From: Thermoanaerobaculia bacterium
GTDB taxonomy: Bacteria > Acidobacteriota > Thermoanaerobaculia > Multivoradales > Multivoraceae
Direction of reading: 5' to 3'
DNA length: 64,000 nt
Assembly: GCA_022826745.1 (NCBI GenBank)
Contig: JAJDUI010000037.1
Coordinates: forward strand, 62,001 to 126,000
Within the stretch, counting starts at the first letter, position 1, and every line of letters starts with the position of its first letter. A program made the translations under genes and the position numbers. The notes beneath the pieces were generated by a model that was not told the origin of the DNA, did no database searches, and saw only the letters and a list, made by a program, of their open reading frames with translations. Below, one piece after another: positions 46,292 to 55,665 of this stretch.

Positions 46292-47638
46292 GTGACCCGC
46301 GAACCGACGACCGCCGGCCTGTTCGAGGACCCTGGCGAGCCGGCGACCGGCTCGGCTGCGCCGCTGGCCGAACGGATGCGCCCGGCCACGTTCGACGAGT
46401 TCGTCGGGCAGGAGCACATCCTCGCCGAGGACAGGGTGCTGCGCCGTTCGATCGAGGCGGACCGGGTGCCGTCGCTCCTGTTCTGGGGGCCGCCCGGGTC
46501 GGGCAAGACGACCCTGGCGCGGCTGATCGCGACGACGACCAAGGCCCACTTCGAACCGGTGAGCGCCGTCTCGGCCGGTGTGGCCGATCTGCGCCGCGCG
46601 GTGAAGGGTGCGCAGGACCTCCGATCGCTCTACGGCCGCCCGACGATCCTCTTCGTCGACGAGATCCACCGCTTCAACAAGGCCCAGCAGGATGTGATCC
46701 TGCCTCACGTCGAGGACGGCACGATCACCTTCATCGGCGCGACGACGGAGAACCCCTCCTTCGAGGTCAACGCGCCGCTGCTGTCGCGGTGCCGAGTGTT
46801 CACGCTTCTTGCCCTGGACGAAGACGCGATGACCGGCATCGTCGAGCGCGCCCTGTCGGACGAGGACCGCGGCCTGGGGTTGCTGGCCCCGGAACTGGAA
46901 GCGGACGCCGTGGCGCACCTCGTCAACATCGCGAACGGTGATGCCCGGGTGGCGCTGAACGCCCTGGAGATGGCGGTCGTCGCCGGCGAGCCGGGCGAAG
47001 ACGGCGTGCGCCGGATCGGCGTCGACGCGATCTCGGACGCCCTGCAGCGGCGAACGCCCCAGTACGACAAGGCAGGCGACAGCCACTACGACACGATCTC
47101 GGCCTTCATCAAGTCGGTGCGAGGCTCCTCGCCCGACGGCGCCCTGTACTGGCTGGCGAGGATGCTCGAAGCCGGTGAGGATCCACTGTTCATCGCCCGC
47201 CGTCTGGTCATCCTGGCCGCCGAGGACATCGGGCTGGCGAACCCGGGCGCCCTGCCCGTGGCCGTTGCCGCTCAACAGGCCGTCCACTTCATCGGCTTGC
47301 CGGAAGGCCGCATTCCGCTGGCCGAGGCGACGGTCTACCTGGCGACCTCGCCCAAGAGCAACGCGGCCTACGTGGCCCTCGGCCGCGCGATGGCGGACGT
47401 GCGGGATGCTCCGCACGAACCCGTGCCCTTGCATCTCCGCAACGCCGTCACCGGCCTCATGCGCGGCATGGGCTACGGCAAGGACTACAAGTACGGCCAC
47501 GACTTCGAGGGCCACTTCGAAGAGCAGGAGTACCTGCCGCCCGGCCTGTCCGGCCGCCGCTACTACGAGCCGTCAGACCAGGGGTCCGAAGCCGCGATCG
47601 CCGAACGGCTACGCCGCTGGTGGGGCGAGGAGGAGTGA
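46292..47638 (+). CDS. rarA: AAA+ ATPase RarA (MgsA), replication-fork maintenance
   Basis: 448 aa, the same length as the E. coli protein. Walker A GPPGSGKTT, Walker B ILFVDEIHRFNKAQQD, sensor 1 IGATTENPSFEVNAPLLSRCRVF, and the C-terminal tetramerisation domain with YDKAGDSHYDTISAFIKSVRGSSPDGALYWLARML. It acts at stalled replication forks and binds SSB. The GTG at 46292 is chosen because it gives the family start APLAERMRP after a short leader. Downstream 90 bp lead to sodC. Confidence 0.95.
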   Translation: MTREPTTAGLFEDPGEPATGSAAPLAERMRPATFDEFVGQEHILAEDRVLRRSIEADRVPSLLFWGPPGSGKTTLARLIATTTKAHFEPVSAVSAGVADLRRAVKGAQDLRSLYGRPTILFVDEIHRFNKAQQDVILPHVEDGTITFIGATTENPSFEVNAPLLSRCRVFTLLALDEDAMTGIVERALSDEDRGLGLLAPELEADAVAHLVNIANGDARVALNALEMAVVAGEPGEDGVRRIGVDAISDALQRRTPQYDKAGDSHYDTISAFIKSVRGSSPDGALYWLARMLEAGEDPLFIARRLVILAAEDIGLANPGALPVAVAAQQAVHFIGLPEGRIPLAEATVYLATSPKSNAAYVALGRAMADVRDAPHEPVPLHLRNAVTGLMRGMGYGKDYKYGHDFEGHFEEQEYLPPGLSGRRYYEPSDQGSEAAIAERLRRWWGEEE

Positions 47639-47729
47639 CCGAAGTCTCCGCTGCGCGGCCAACGTGATGGGACATATGATCCATCCTGGCCCGGGTCGCC
47701 TTGACCTCTCATGAAGGAGCCCCAAAGAA

Positions 47730-48350
47730 ATGCGAACGAACTGCCCCAAGACCACGACTCTTCTCCGCGCGGCCTTCGCCCTGTTGTTGCTGGGCGCCGC
47801 CGCAACGACATCGGCCCAGGACCTTGAAGAGGACTTCGTCGCCGCGACCGCAGGTGCGCCGGCTGCGGGACGGGCGGTCCTCTACAGTTGCGATATTCCG
47901 ACGAACCGCGTGGGCTTCGGCTATCTACAGGAGCAGCCTTCGGAAGAGGGCGTGAAAGCGGTCGACATCTATCTCCGCCTGTACGCCAACACCGGGATCA
48001 CGCGAGGCAAACACGCAGTTCACATTCACGAGACCGCGTCCTGCAATCCATGCGGCACCGCTGGCGGACACTTCGATCCCGGCCCCAATTCGAACACAAG
48101 CCCTGACGGCAACCACCCCTTTCACGCCGGCGACCTCACGAACATCACGCTGGATCGCCAGGGCCGGGGCTACCACATGATGACGACGACGCGAGTGACG
48201 CTCTCCGACGGCCCCCTTTCCGTGTTCGACGAGGACGGCAGCGCGTTCATCATCCACACCAACCCCGACACCTACTGCCCCGAAGGCGAAGCGGCCGGCT
48301 GCGCCGGTGGTTCCAGAGCCGCCTGCGGCGTGATCACGCCGTACCCCTAG
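47730..48350 (+). CDS. sodC: Periplasmic Cu/Zn superoxide dismutase
   Basis: 206 aa. Signal peptide ending TTSAQ. The copper/zinc ligands are visible: HAVHIHE (two Cu His), GGHFDPGPN (bridging His), NHPFHAGDLTN (zinc His/Asp) and FIIHTNPDTY (Cu His), with the disulfide Cys of SCNPCG and the arginine segment SRAACGVI, where the catalytic Arg is present but Gly-x-Arg is GGSRAACG. AAGGAG before the ATG. It protects the periplasm from superoxide. No close partner gene. Confidence 0.9.
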   Translation: MRTNCPKTTTLLRAAFALLLLGAAATTSAQDLEEDFVAATAGAPAAGRAVLYSCDIPTNRVGFGYLQEQPSEEGVKAVDIYLRLYANTGITRGKHAVHIHETASCNPCGTAGGHFDPGPNSNTSPDGNHPFHAGDLTNITLDRQGRGYHMMTTTRVTLSDGPLSVFDEDGSAFIIHTNPDTYCPEGEAAGCAGGSRAACGVITPYP

Positions 48351-48399
48351 GTTTTCGGGGGCGTTCCGGTGCCTGCGCGTGCCACCACTCGCCGGCGCG

Positions 48400-49740
48400 T
48401 CACCGAATCACCAGCACCCGCGCCTGAGGCGGATGCAGCCACTCGATGCCGCGCTCCGTGATCAGCGCGTTCTCCTCGACGTTGATCGGGATCTTGTTGC
48501 CGTCCCATTCCTCGGCGGGCATGAAGACGATGTACTCGAGCGAGATGATCGAGTTGGGCCGGACGACGTACTTCGTTCGCTCGGGGAAGATCTCGAACAG
48601 GCTGGCGGCCATGTCGTGGCCGACGTTGCCGGCCGCGTGCATGCCGACGTTGACCTCGATGCCGGGCACGTCGGGGCCCGCCTCCTCGAGCTCGGTGTAG
48701 GCGTAGCCCGCGTCCCGGATGAGCTGCTTCAGTTCGTCGAACTGTTCGCGTCCGGTACGGCCGGAGCGGACGTGCTTGCGGATGATCTCCTGCACCTTCT
48801 TCGATTCGGCGAAGGTCCTCAGCACGCCGGGGGGCGGCTCGGTCTCGCCCTCGCGCAGGACGTAGGCGAAGCGCTTCATGTCGGTCGAGAAGTTGTTCCG
48901 GCCGGCGCCCCAGTCGATCTGGAGCACGTCGCCGCGCTGGATGACCCGCTCGGTGCCGCCGATCTCGCTGCCGTCCGGGCGGTGGCTGTAGACGGTCGGG
49001 TACCAGGCGCGCAGCAGATCGTAGTCGTGCAGCTTCTGCTCCAGCCAGCGCGCGACGTCGTTGTGGGTCGTCTTGCCCGGGGTGATGACCTCGTTGGACA
49101 GCGCCCGCTCCAGGAGCCGGCGGGTGAGGTCGCCGACCTTCGAGAACTCGACGATCTCGCCGGCAACCCGCTCGCCGTGGAAGTCGGCGATCAGGTGCTG
49201 GGCCGAGGTGAACCGCGCCGCGTACTTCTCGCCGAGTTCGCTCGTGAGACCCTTGAAGTCGGTGTGGGTGAGCCCGTCCGCGACGTGGAGTCCCTCGGAC
49301 TCATAGGGCACGTCGAGGTAGTTCAGCCCGATGGTTTCGGGATCGCGCTCCTCGACGATCGACCGCAGTTCGTCGAAGTCGCCGAACCGGTCGTAGGCGC
49401 CGCACTCCGTGGCCAGGTCGGTCTCGGGGCCGAGCTGGATCCGTTCGATGCGGTCGCCGCCGCGGTCGGTGAAGATGAAGAACCCCTGGCCGTTGACCGT
49501 GGAGATGGCGAAGTCGAGCGTCATCGGCTGGGTGCCGCGGCCCCGGTCGATCACGATCCACATGTCGATGCCGTTGCGGCGCATGGCGCCCGGCAGCACG
49601 TAGTCGAACTTGTCGTGCCGGATCATGCAGGAGGTTTCCCATCTCGAGCGAACGTCGTCGGGCTCGGCGCTCGAAGCAGGCGCGGCGATGGCGGTGAAGG
49701 CCAGGGCGGCGGCGAGAACGGTCGGCAGCGAAGGCTTCAT
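48400..49740 (-). CDS. Exported M24-family metallopeptidase (Xaa-Pro aminopeptidase-like)
   Basis: 446 aa. Signal peptide ending APASSAEP. The creatinase/aminopeptidase-P N-terminal domain is followed by the pita-bread catalytic domain: Asp pair in LQIDWGAGRNNFSTDMKR, His in GNVGHDMAA, Glu in ISLEYIVFMPAEEW and Glu in NVEENALITERG, i.e. all five metal ligands of M24. The substrate may be X-Pro dipeptides or another amide. It diverges from the DUF3604 gene with 58 bp between start codons. Confidence 0.88.
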   Translation of the reverse strand: MKPSLPTVLAAALAFTAIAAPASSAEPDDVRSRWETSCMIRHDKFDYVLPGAMRRNGIDMWIVIDRGRGTQPMTLDFAISTVNGQGFFIFTDRGGDRIERIQLGPETDLATECGAYDRFGDFDELRSIVEERDPETIGLNYLDVPYESEGLHVADGLTHTDFKGLTSELGEKYAARFTSAQHLIADFHGERVAGEIVEFSKVGDLTRRLLERALSNEVITPGKTTHNDVARWLEQKLHDYDLLRAWYPTVYSHRPDGSEIGGTERVIQRGDVLQIDWGAGRNNFSTDMKRFAYVLREGETEPPPGVLRTFAESKKVQEIIRKHVRSGRTGREQFDELKQLIRDAGYAYTELEEAGPDVPGIEVNVGMHAAGNVGHDMAASLFEIFPERTKYVVRPNSIISLEYIVFMPAEEWDGNKIPINVEENALITERGIEWLHPPQARVLVIR

Positions 49741-49798
49741 CTTCGTTCTCCTTCTGAAAGTGAGTTGAAGTCACTATAGAGGGCGATAGCGTCGGCCC

Positions 49799-51808
49799 AT
49801 GAGATCCGAGCCGATTCGCCTCTTGCTGCCCCTCCTCGTGTTCGCCGCTCCCGCCTGCGCTGCGCCGGGCGCCGCGGGGGCCACGGACGACACCGTTCCA
49901 GACGGTACCGTCTCGCGCACCGAAGACCGACCCGCCTGCCGCGACGCCACGCCGCTCCGCCAGGCGCTGTTCGGCGACCTGCACGTTCACACCAGCTTCT
50001 CCTTCGACGCGGCGGCGATCAGCACCGGCGGGACGCCGGCGGACGCCTACCGCTTCGCGAAGGGCGAGGCGATCCCGTTCTGGCCCATCGGTCCGAACGG
50101 TACGCCTGTGGGCAGCATCACGATCGACCGGCCGCTCGACTTCGTGGCCATCACCGACCACGGGGAGTTCCTCGGCGAGCGCCGCCTGTGCCGGGATCCC
50201 GAGTCGCCCCGCTACGGCTCGGAGTTCTGCACCACGTTCCGATCGGACCAGCGGGTGGGGATGCAGATGCTCGGCGCCGTCATCACCACCGAGACGCCGA
50301 GCAGGACCGAGGACATCTGCGGCGAGGGCGGGGCCCTCTGCCTCGAGTGGGCGATGAGCCCCTGGCAGGAGATCATCGAAGCGGCGGAGGATGCCTACGA
50401 CCGGACGGAGGCGTGCAGCTTCACCTCCTTCGTCGGCTACGAGTACACCGGCACGCCTGGGATCTCGAACTATCACCGGAACGTCGTCTTCCGGGGATCG
50501 GAGGCGCCGGAGCTGCCTGTGTCCTACATCGACGCGCCCACAGACAACCTGCTCTGGCAGCGCCTCGACGAAGTCTGCGGCGACGGGTCGTCCAGGCCGG
50601 ATTGCGAGTATCTGACGATCCCGCACAACAGCAATCTCGCGAACGGCCGGATGGCGCCATACCGCGGACTCGACGGAACGCTGGAGGCGCGCCGGGCCTA
50701 CGCGGAGAAGCGGCTGGAGCGGGAACCGATCGTCGAGATCTTCCAGCACAAGGGCGGCTCCGAGTGCATCAACGGCCTGTCGACCGTCTTTGCCGAGCCG
50801 GACGAACTCTGCGACGTGGAGGCGGTGCGCGTGCTGGGCCGCGAAGAAACGGTCCAGTCCCTGCTCTCGGGCGAGACCACCTTGTTGACCGAGGAGTGCC
50901 CGGAGGGTGAGAACGGCAACCAGGGCATGCTGGGCGCCGGTTGCGTCGGCCGGACGGACTTCGTTCGCCCGGCGCTCGTCGTCGGCCTGGAGGAGGAGTT
51001 GGAGACCGGACTCAATCCGGTCAAGCTCGGCATCATCGCGTCCACCGACACGCATACGGCGACGCCGGGGGCGGTGGCGGAAGAGGACTGGCGGGGCGCG
51101 GTTACCCTGGAAGCGACGCCCGAAGAGCGCCTGCAGCCGGGCTTGCTCACGAGCGGCATCGACGGCAATCCCGGCGGTCTGGCCGGCGTCTGGGCGGTCG
51201 AGAACTCCCGCGACGCGATCTTCGAGGCGATGGAACGGCGCGAGGTCTTCGGCACCTCGGGTCCGCGGATCCGGCCCCGGTTCTTCGGCGGCTGGGACTA
51301 CTCCGAGAAGGTCTGCGACCAGCCGGACCTGCTGGAGCAGGCGTACGCCGCCGGCGTGCCGATGGGCGGCGACCTAACGGCGGCCGGCGACGGCGCGGCG
51401 CCGACCTTCCTCGCCTTCGCCGCCCGCGACCCTGCGGACGGCGCCGGGCTCCTGCAGCAGCTCCAGCTGGTCAAGGGCTGGGTCGACGCCGACGGGACGG
51501 GCCGCACCCAGGTCATCCCGATCGCCGGGTCGCCGGAGAACGGAGCCAGCGTCGATCCCGCGACCGGCGAGCGAAGCGGCGACGGCCACGACACCCTCTG
51601 CACGGTCTACCGCGATGAGGCGTTCGATGCCGGCCTGCACGCTTACTACTATCTGCGCGTGGTCGAGAACCCCAGCCTGCGCTGGAGCTGGTACGACTGC
51701 CGGCGCCTCGCCCCGGAAGACCGCCCCGCCGTGTGCTCGGACGGCTCCTATCCCGAGACGATCCAGGAGATGGCCTGGACCTCTCCGATCTGGTACCGGC
51801 CGGAGTAG
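49799..51808 (+). CDS. DUF3604-family exported protein (PHP-like)
   Basis: 669 aa. An N-terminal signal ends near APACAAP and may carry a lipobox Cys. The core starts FGDLHVHTSFSFDAAA and continues PLDFVAITDHGEFLGE, an HxH...DHGE metal-binding pattern like PHP phosphoesterases; IIASTDTHTATPG and a C-terminal AWTSPIWYRP are typical of DUF3604. Function unknown; a metal-dependent hydrolase is the reasonable inference. The next gene starts 8 nt later, so the two are cotranscribed. Confidence 0.87.
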   Translation: MRSEPIRLLLPLLVFAAPACAAPGAAGATDDTVPDGTVSRTEDRPACRDATPLRQALFGDLHVHTSFSFDAAAISTGGTPADAYRFAKGEAIPFWPIGPNGTPVGSITIDRPLDFVAITDHGEFLGERRLCRDPESPRYGSEFCTTFRSDQRVGMQMLGAVITTETPSRTEDICGEGGALCLEWAMSPWQEIIEAAEDAYDRTEACSFTSFVGYEYTGTPGISNYHRNVVFRGSEAPELPVSYIDAPTDNLLWQRLDEVCGDGSSRPDCEYLTIPHNSNLANGRMAPYRGLDGTLEARRAYAEKRLEREPIVEIFQHKGGSECINGLSTVFAEPDELCDVEAVRVLGREETVQSLLSGETTLLTEECPEGENGNQGMLGAGCVGRTDFVRPALVVGLEEELETGLNPVKLGIIASTDTHTATPGAVAEEDWRGAVTLEATPEERLQPGLLTSGIDGNPGGLAGVWAVENSRDAIFEAMERREVFGTSGPRIRPRFFGGWDYSEKVCDQPDLLEQAYAAGVPMGGDLTAAGDGAAPTFLAFAARDPADGAGLLQQLQLVKGWVDADGTGRTQVIPIAGSPENGASVDPATGERSGDGHDTLCTVYRDEAFDAGLHAYYYLRVVENPSLRWSWYDCRRLAPEDRPAVCSDGSYPETIQEMAWTSPIWYRPE

Positions 51809-51816
51809 GAGGAACC

Positions 51817-53430
51817 GTGGCAGAGACCGCACACGGAGCGTCGGTTCCGGAACTGGGTGCGCGGGCCTTCTGGCCCGCATCCGGCGCGAAGCGCCGGTCT
51901 GCCGGGCGCGCAGGTCCTGCTTTCCTGGCGGCGGCGCTGCTCGCTGGTTGCGCTGACTATGGCGGCAACCCGCCGGCGGTCGCCGGTCAGGAACCGACGC
52001 TGGGCGAGAGCCTGGTCGCCCTAGGTCAGGAACACGAACTCGATACCGTCCGCGTGCCGCCGCCGGGCGACTTCATCGAGCACGAGGCCGCCGGCTTCGC
52101 CAAGGTCCTGTGCTCGGCGGTCTTCCTGACCGGGCTCGACTTCGAGGACGCCTGGACGCAGATCGGCGGCTTCACTTCGCGCCACCAGTACCGCGACCGG
52201 CTGCCGGGACGCGTCCTCGACCGAGAGAACGGGCAGGTCCACATCACGACGGACACGGGCGTCACGCGGACCGCGGTGCTGCACGGCGACCAGGGCTGCG
52301 TCACCCTGCCGAAGGGAGAGGACTCGCCGTTCTACGAGACGGTTCCGGTCACCAGCACGCTCGATGAGAGCGCACTCTGGCCGATGGGCGACCGGCTGCC
52401 GGACGAGCCCTTCCCGGACGACATCGACTCCGAGAAGCTGGCCGCAGCCGTTGAGGCCGCCTTCGACCCGGAGGCGATGACGCTCGCCTTCGTCGTGTTG
52501 CACCGCGGCCGGCTCATCGCCGAGCGCTACCGCGAGGGGATCGACAAGGACACGCCGCTCGAGAGCTGGTCGATGAACAAGAGCCTGTCGGCGACCCTGA
52601 TGGGCGTTTTGATCGAGCAGGGCGAGTACACGCTCGACCAGTTGGCGCCGGTCGACTCCTGGCACGAGGGCCCGGACGACGTCCGCGGCACGATCCGCAT
52701 CCAGGACATCCTCCGCATGTCGAGCGGCCTGCGCTGCGTGAACGCCGGCGATCCGGAGTACGACGAGGCGGCGATGGGCTACCCGGACCACCTCTACCTC
52801 TACACCGGCACGGTGAACTCCCACCTCTGGGCCACGGATCGGCCTCCACAGTGGCCGCCGAACACCATAGGCCGCTACCGGAACTGCGATCCGATCCTGA
52901 CCAACCACCTGGTGCGGCTGGCGGTCGAGGGCCGGGGCGAGAACTACCACCAGTTCCCCCAGAAGCACCTCTTCGACCGGATCGGCGTCCGGCGCTTCGT
53001 CGCCGAGGCGGACCCCTACGGCAACTTCCTGCTGAACGGCTACGGCTTCGGGTCCGGCCGCACCTGGGCGCGGCTCGGTCAGCTCTACCTGGACGACGGC
53101 GTCGCCTCGACCGGCGAGCGCGTGCTGCCAGAGGGCTTCGTCGAGTTCGTCAGCACGCCGGCCCCGGCCTGGGTCGCCGACGGCCGGCCGATCTACGGTG
53201 GTTCCTTCTGGATCAACCAGCCGCCGCGCGGCGGCCAGCGGCGTTATCCCTCGCTACCCGAGAGCGCGTTCAGCATGCAGGGCGCCGGCGGGCAGAGCAC
53301 GATCATCGTGCCGTCGCACGAGATGGTGGTCGTGCGGCTCGGGCTATACGAGGGCTCGTTCGGCGGGCATGCCGATGCGGCGTTGCAGGAGGCGCTGGCG
53401 CTGCTGGTGGAGGCGATTCCGGAGGAGTGA
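51817..53430 (+). CDS. Serine hydrolase of the beta-lactamase/penicillin-binding fold, lipoprotein with repeat-displaced signal
   Basis: 537 aa. The SxxK motif is Ser252-Met-Asn-Lys255 (ESWSMNKSLSATLMG), with YRNCDPILTNHLV as the YxN-like motif and QGAGGQSTI near the third element. The GTG at 51817 is firmly set by AGGAGGA a few nt upstream and by the preceding gene's stop. The lipoprotein signal (GPAFLAAALLAGC45) is pushed inward because residues 13-32 are encoded by a palindromic repeat. Family members include esterases, D-aminopeptidases and 6-aminohexanoate hydrolases; substrate unknown. Cotranscribed with the DUF3604 gene. Confidence 0.85.
   Translation: MAETAHGASVPELGARAFWPASGAKRRSAGRAGPAFLAAALLAGCADYGGNPPAVAGQEPTLGESLVALGQEHELDTVRVPPPGDFIEHEAAGFAKVLCSAVFLTGLDFEDAWTQIGGFTSRHQYRDRLPGRVLDRENGQVHITTDTGVTRTAVLHGDQGCVTLPKGEDSPFYETVPVTSTLDESALWPMGDRLPDEPFPDDIDSEKLAAAVEAAFDPEAMTLAFVVLHRGRLIAERYREGIDKDTPLESWSMNKSLSATLMGVLIEQGEYTLDQLAPVDSWHEGPDDVRGTIRIQDILRMSSGLRCVNAGDPEYDEAAMGYPDHLYLYTGTVNSHLWATDRPPQWPPNTIGRYRNCDPILTNHLVRLAVEGRGENYHQFPQKHLFDRIGVRRFVAEADPYGNFLLNGYGFGSGRTWARLGQLYLDDGVASTGERVLPEGFVEFVSTPAPAWVADGRPIYGGSFWINQPPRGGQRRYPSLPESAFSMQGAGGQSTIIVPSHEMVVVRLGLYEGSFGGHADAALQEALALLVEAIPEE
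51853..51910 (-). repeat. Palindromic repeat inside the serine hydrolase gene (copy D, short form)
   Basis: CTGGGTGCGC, then GCGGGCCTTCTGGCCCGC and CCGGCGCGAAGCGCCGG. Same start as the reversed 76-nt copies. It is translated in frame as about 20 residues ahead of the signal-peptide core. Confidence 0.75.
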
Positions 53431-53434
53431 TGAA

Positions 53435-53510
53435 GCGGAGCCGGCCTCCGGCCGGCGCCTGTATTGATGCCGCCTTCGGCGGCAGCGGGTCAGAAGACCC
53501 GCGCACCCAG
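53435..53510 (+). repeat. 76-nt triple-hairpin palindromic repeat (copy C)
   Basis: GCCGGCCTCCGGCCGGC, GCCGCCTTCGGCGGC and GCGGGTCAGAAGACCCGC, ending GCGCACCCAG. Same length and order as copies A and B. It fills the 85-bp space between two convergent genes, so it may act as a bidirectional transcript end. Confidence 0.85.
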
Positions 53511-53515
53511 TGTTG

Positions 53516-55645
53516 CTAGGCGTCGGGCTGCTCTGTGATCAGGATGCCGCCGAGTGCGGCGGGATCGCTATCGAGTTCCGTCTCTCCTGCCGGGAACTCG
53601 TTCGTTCTCAGCATGAAGGTCAGGATGTCGAGGTAGGTCTCGCGCGGCAGGCTGGCCGGGTTGTCGGTCGGCATGGTCGTCCGCATCGCCTCGTACAGCT
53701 CGTGCAGGTTCTTGTCACCCCACAGGAACTGGAAGCTGATGCCGACCAGGCCCGGCGAGTTGCTGCCGCCGCCGAGATCGTCGCCGTGGCAGGTGGCGCA
53801 GGTCTCGCGGTAGGCGACGGCGCCGCGCTCTGCCTGCTCGGCGGTGTAGACGCCGTCCCAGACCGTCGAAGTCGCCGCGACCGCCGCCGCTTCGCGGTCG
53901 ACCTCGGCGATCCGGGCGGCGCCCGCGGCGGCCGCCGGCAGGTCCGCCGGCAGCGCGAAGACGTGGAGCGAATTGCCGTTGCTCGGACGCCGGATGTGGG
54001 GGATCAGGTCGCGCGGCACCATACCGGCCCAACTGGCGCCGCCGGTTCCCACCGGGATGGCGACGTACTGGCGGCCGCCGGCGAGGTAGGTCACCGGGAA
54101 GCCCTGGGCCGAGGTGGGCAGCCTCGTCTGCCAGAGGATCTGACCGGTGCGCGCGTCGTAGGCGTAGACGTAGCGGTCGTAGTCGCCCGCGAAGACGACT
54201 CCGCCTCCGGTCGCGAGCGCGGCGGTGTTGATCGGCGAGAGCGTGCGGTGCCGCCACATGATGTCGCCCTCCCTGACGTCGATGACCAGCAACTCGCCGA
54301 GGTTGCCGCCGGAGTACGGATGCAGCGTGTTGATCCGCTTCACCGGGCCGGCGCCGCCGCCGCCGAGCACCCGCTCGACCGGGCCGAACGTCGCCAGCTC
54401 GCAGTTCATCGTCATCGGGATGTAAAGGGCGCCGGTGTTCGGGTCGTACGACATGGCGCGCCAGCCCTTGAAGCCGGACGTGCTCGGGCACATGTTGATC
54501 TCGACGCCGATCTCCGGGATCAGCTCGGGGCGGTAGGTCACGTCGCCCGTCTCCCGGTCGACGTCGACGAGGTTCTGGTAGCCGACGTCGATTGCGTCCA
54601 GGAACTCGCCCGTCTCCCGGTCGAGCTGCCAGAGGATGCCGAGCTTGCCCATCTTGTAGAGCTTCTTCCGGCCGTCGACATCGATGAGGAGCGTCTCGAA
54701 GACCTCGTCCATGTCGTGGGTCTCGCCGGGCAGATACTGGTAGTACCAGAGCAGCTCGCCGGTGTCGGGATCGAGCGCCAGGCTCGAGTTCGTGTACAGC
54801 GCGTCGCCGTCCGTACCGCGGACGGAGCGGGCCCAGGGCTTGGCCTGGGACGTGGCCCAGTAGACGATCTTCAGCTCCGGGTCGTAGCTGCCGGCGATCC
54901 AGGCGTCGCTGCCGGCGCGGAAGCGGAGCGGCAGGTCGCCCCAGGTGTCGCCGCCGGGCTCGCCGGGGCGCGCGATCGTCGAGGTGCGCCAGATCTCTTC
55001 GCCGGTGTCCGGATCGTGGCCGGTGATGAAGCAGACGTCGTCCTTGTAGCGGCCGCAGCCGGTGATGCCGGTGACCAGCTTGCCGTTGGCGACGATCGGG
55101 CCGGCGGTGTAGCGGTAGCCGAGGCTCGTGTCCGCGGTCTGCGTCTCCCAGATCAGCTTCCCGCTCCTGGCATCGAGCGCGAAGATCGTCGCCCGCGAAC
55201 TTGCCCCGAAGATCCGGTCGCCGAAGATCGCGATGTTCTTCTGGACTCCGCGGCCGAAGGCGCCCGTTCCGTCACCCACCGGCTCCGGCCGGTACTCCCA
55301 GAGCAGGTCGCCGTTGGCGGCGTCGAGCGCCTGGACGACGTTGCCCGGATTCGGCACGTACATGACGCCGTTGTGGATCAGGGGCGCGGCCTCCTGCGGG
55401 CCGGTGTCGTCCATCGCCCACGCCCAGACCAGTCGTAGCTGGCCGACGTTCGCGGTCGTGATCTGGTCCAGCGGGCTGTAGCCCCAGGCGTTCTGAGTCC
55501 CGCGCCAGTGCAGCCACTGGCCCGGCTCCGGGTCGTTCAGCATCTCCTGTGTGACCGGTACGAAGGCGGCCTCCTGAGCGCCGAGGCTGGCACTCAGGAA
55601 CGAAACAGCGGCCAGCGAGCAGGCGAGGCGCGTCAATGACTTCAT
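53516..55645 (-). CDS. Quinohemoprotein (PQQ) alcohol-dehydrogenase-type enzyme with C-terminal cytochrome c
   Basis: 709 aa. Signal peptide ending ASLGAQ. The eight-bladed PQQ propeller spans about 40-580 with repeated DxxTGxxxW motifs (GDLLWEY, GKLIWETQ, GEEIWRTS, GELLWYYQ). The C-terminal domain has one heme site CATCH (Cys616, Cys619, His620), so electrons pass from PQQ to heme in the same chain (type II layout). Acts in the periplasm on an alcohol, polyol or similar. The adjacent-Cys disulfide of classical methanol dehydrogenases is absent. It lies downstream of the enolase-superfamily gene on the same strand. Confidence 0.9.
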   Translation of the reverse strand: MKSLTRLACSLAAVSFLSASLGAQEAAFVPVTQEMLNDPEPGQWLHWRGTQNAWGYSPLDQITTANVGQLRLVWAWAMDDTGPQEAAPLIHNGVMYVPNPGNVVQALDAANGDLLWEYRPEPVGDGTGAFGRGVQKNIAIFGDRIFGASSRATIFALDARSGKLIWETQTADTSLGYRYTAGPIVANGKLVTGITGCGRYKDDVCFITGHDPDTGEEIWRTSTIARPGEPGGDTWGDLPLRFRAGSDAWIAGSYDPELKIVYWATSQAKPWARSVRGTDGDALYTNSSLALDPDTGELLWYYQYLPGETHDMDEVFETLLIDVDGRKKLYKMGKLGILWQLDRETGEFLDAIDVGYQNLVDVDRETGDVTYRPELIPEIGVEINMCPSTSGFKGWRAMSYDPNTGALYIPMTMNCELATFGPVERVLGGGGAGPVKRINTLHPYSGGNLGELLVIDVREGDIMWRHRTLSPINTAALATGGGVVFAGDYDRYVYAYDARTGQILWQTRLPTSAQGFPVTYLAGGRQYVAIPVGTGGASWAGMVPRDLIPHIRRPSNGNSLHVFALPADLPAAAAGAARIAEVDREAAAVAATSTVWDGVYTAEQAERGAVAYRETCATCHGDDLGGGSNSPGLVGISFQFLWGDKNLHELYEAMRTTMPTDNPASLPRETYLDILTFMLRTNEFPAGETELDSDPAALGGILITEQPDA

Positions 55646-55665
55646 GCGGAAGGCGGGATGCTACT

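Noticed and set aside
53510..55438. 642-codon plus-strand frame
   Set aside because: Antisense to the PQQ dehydrogenase with its intact motifs and heme site; shadow.
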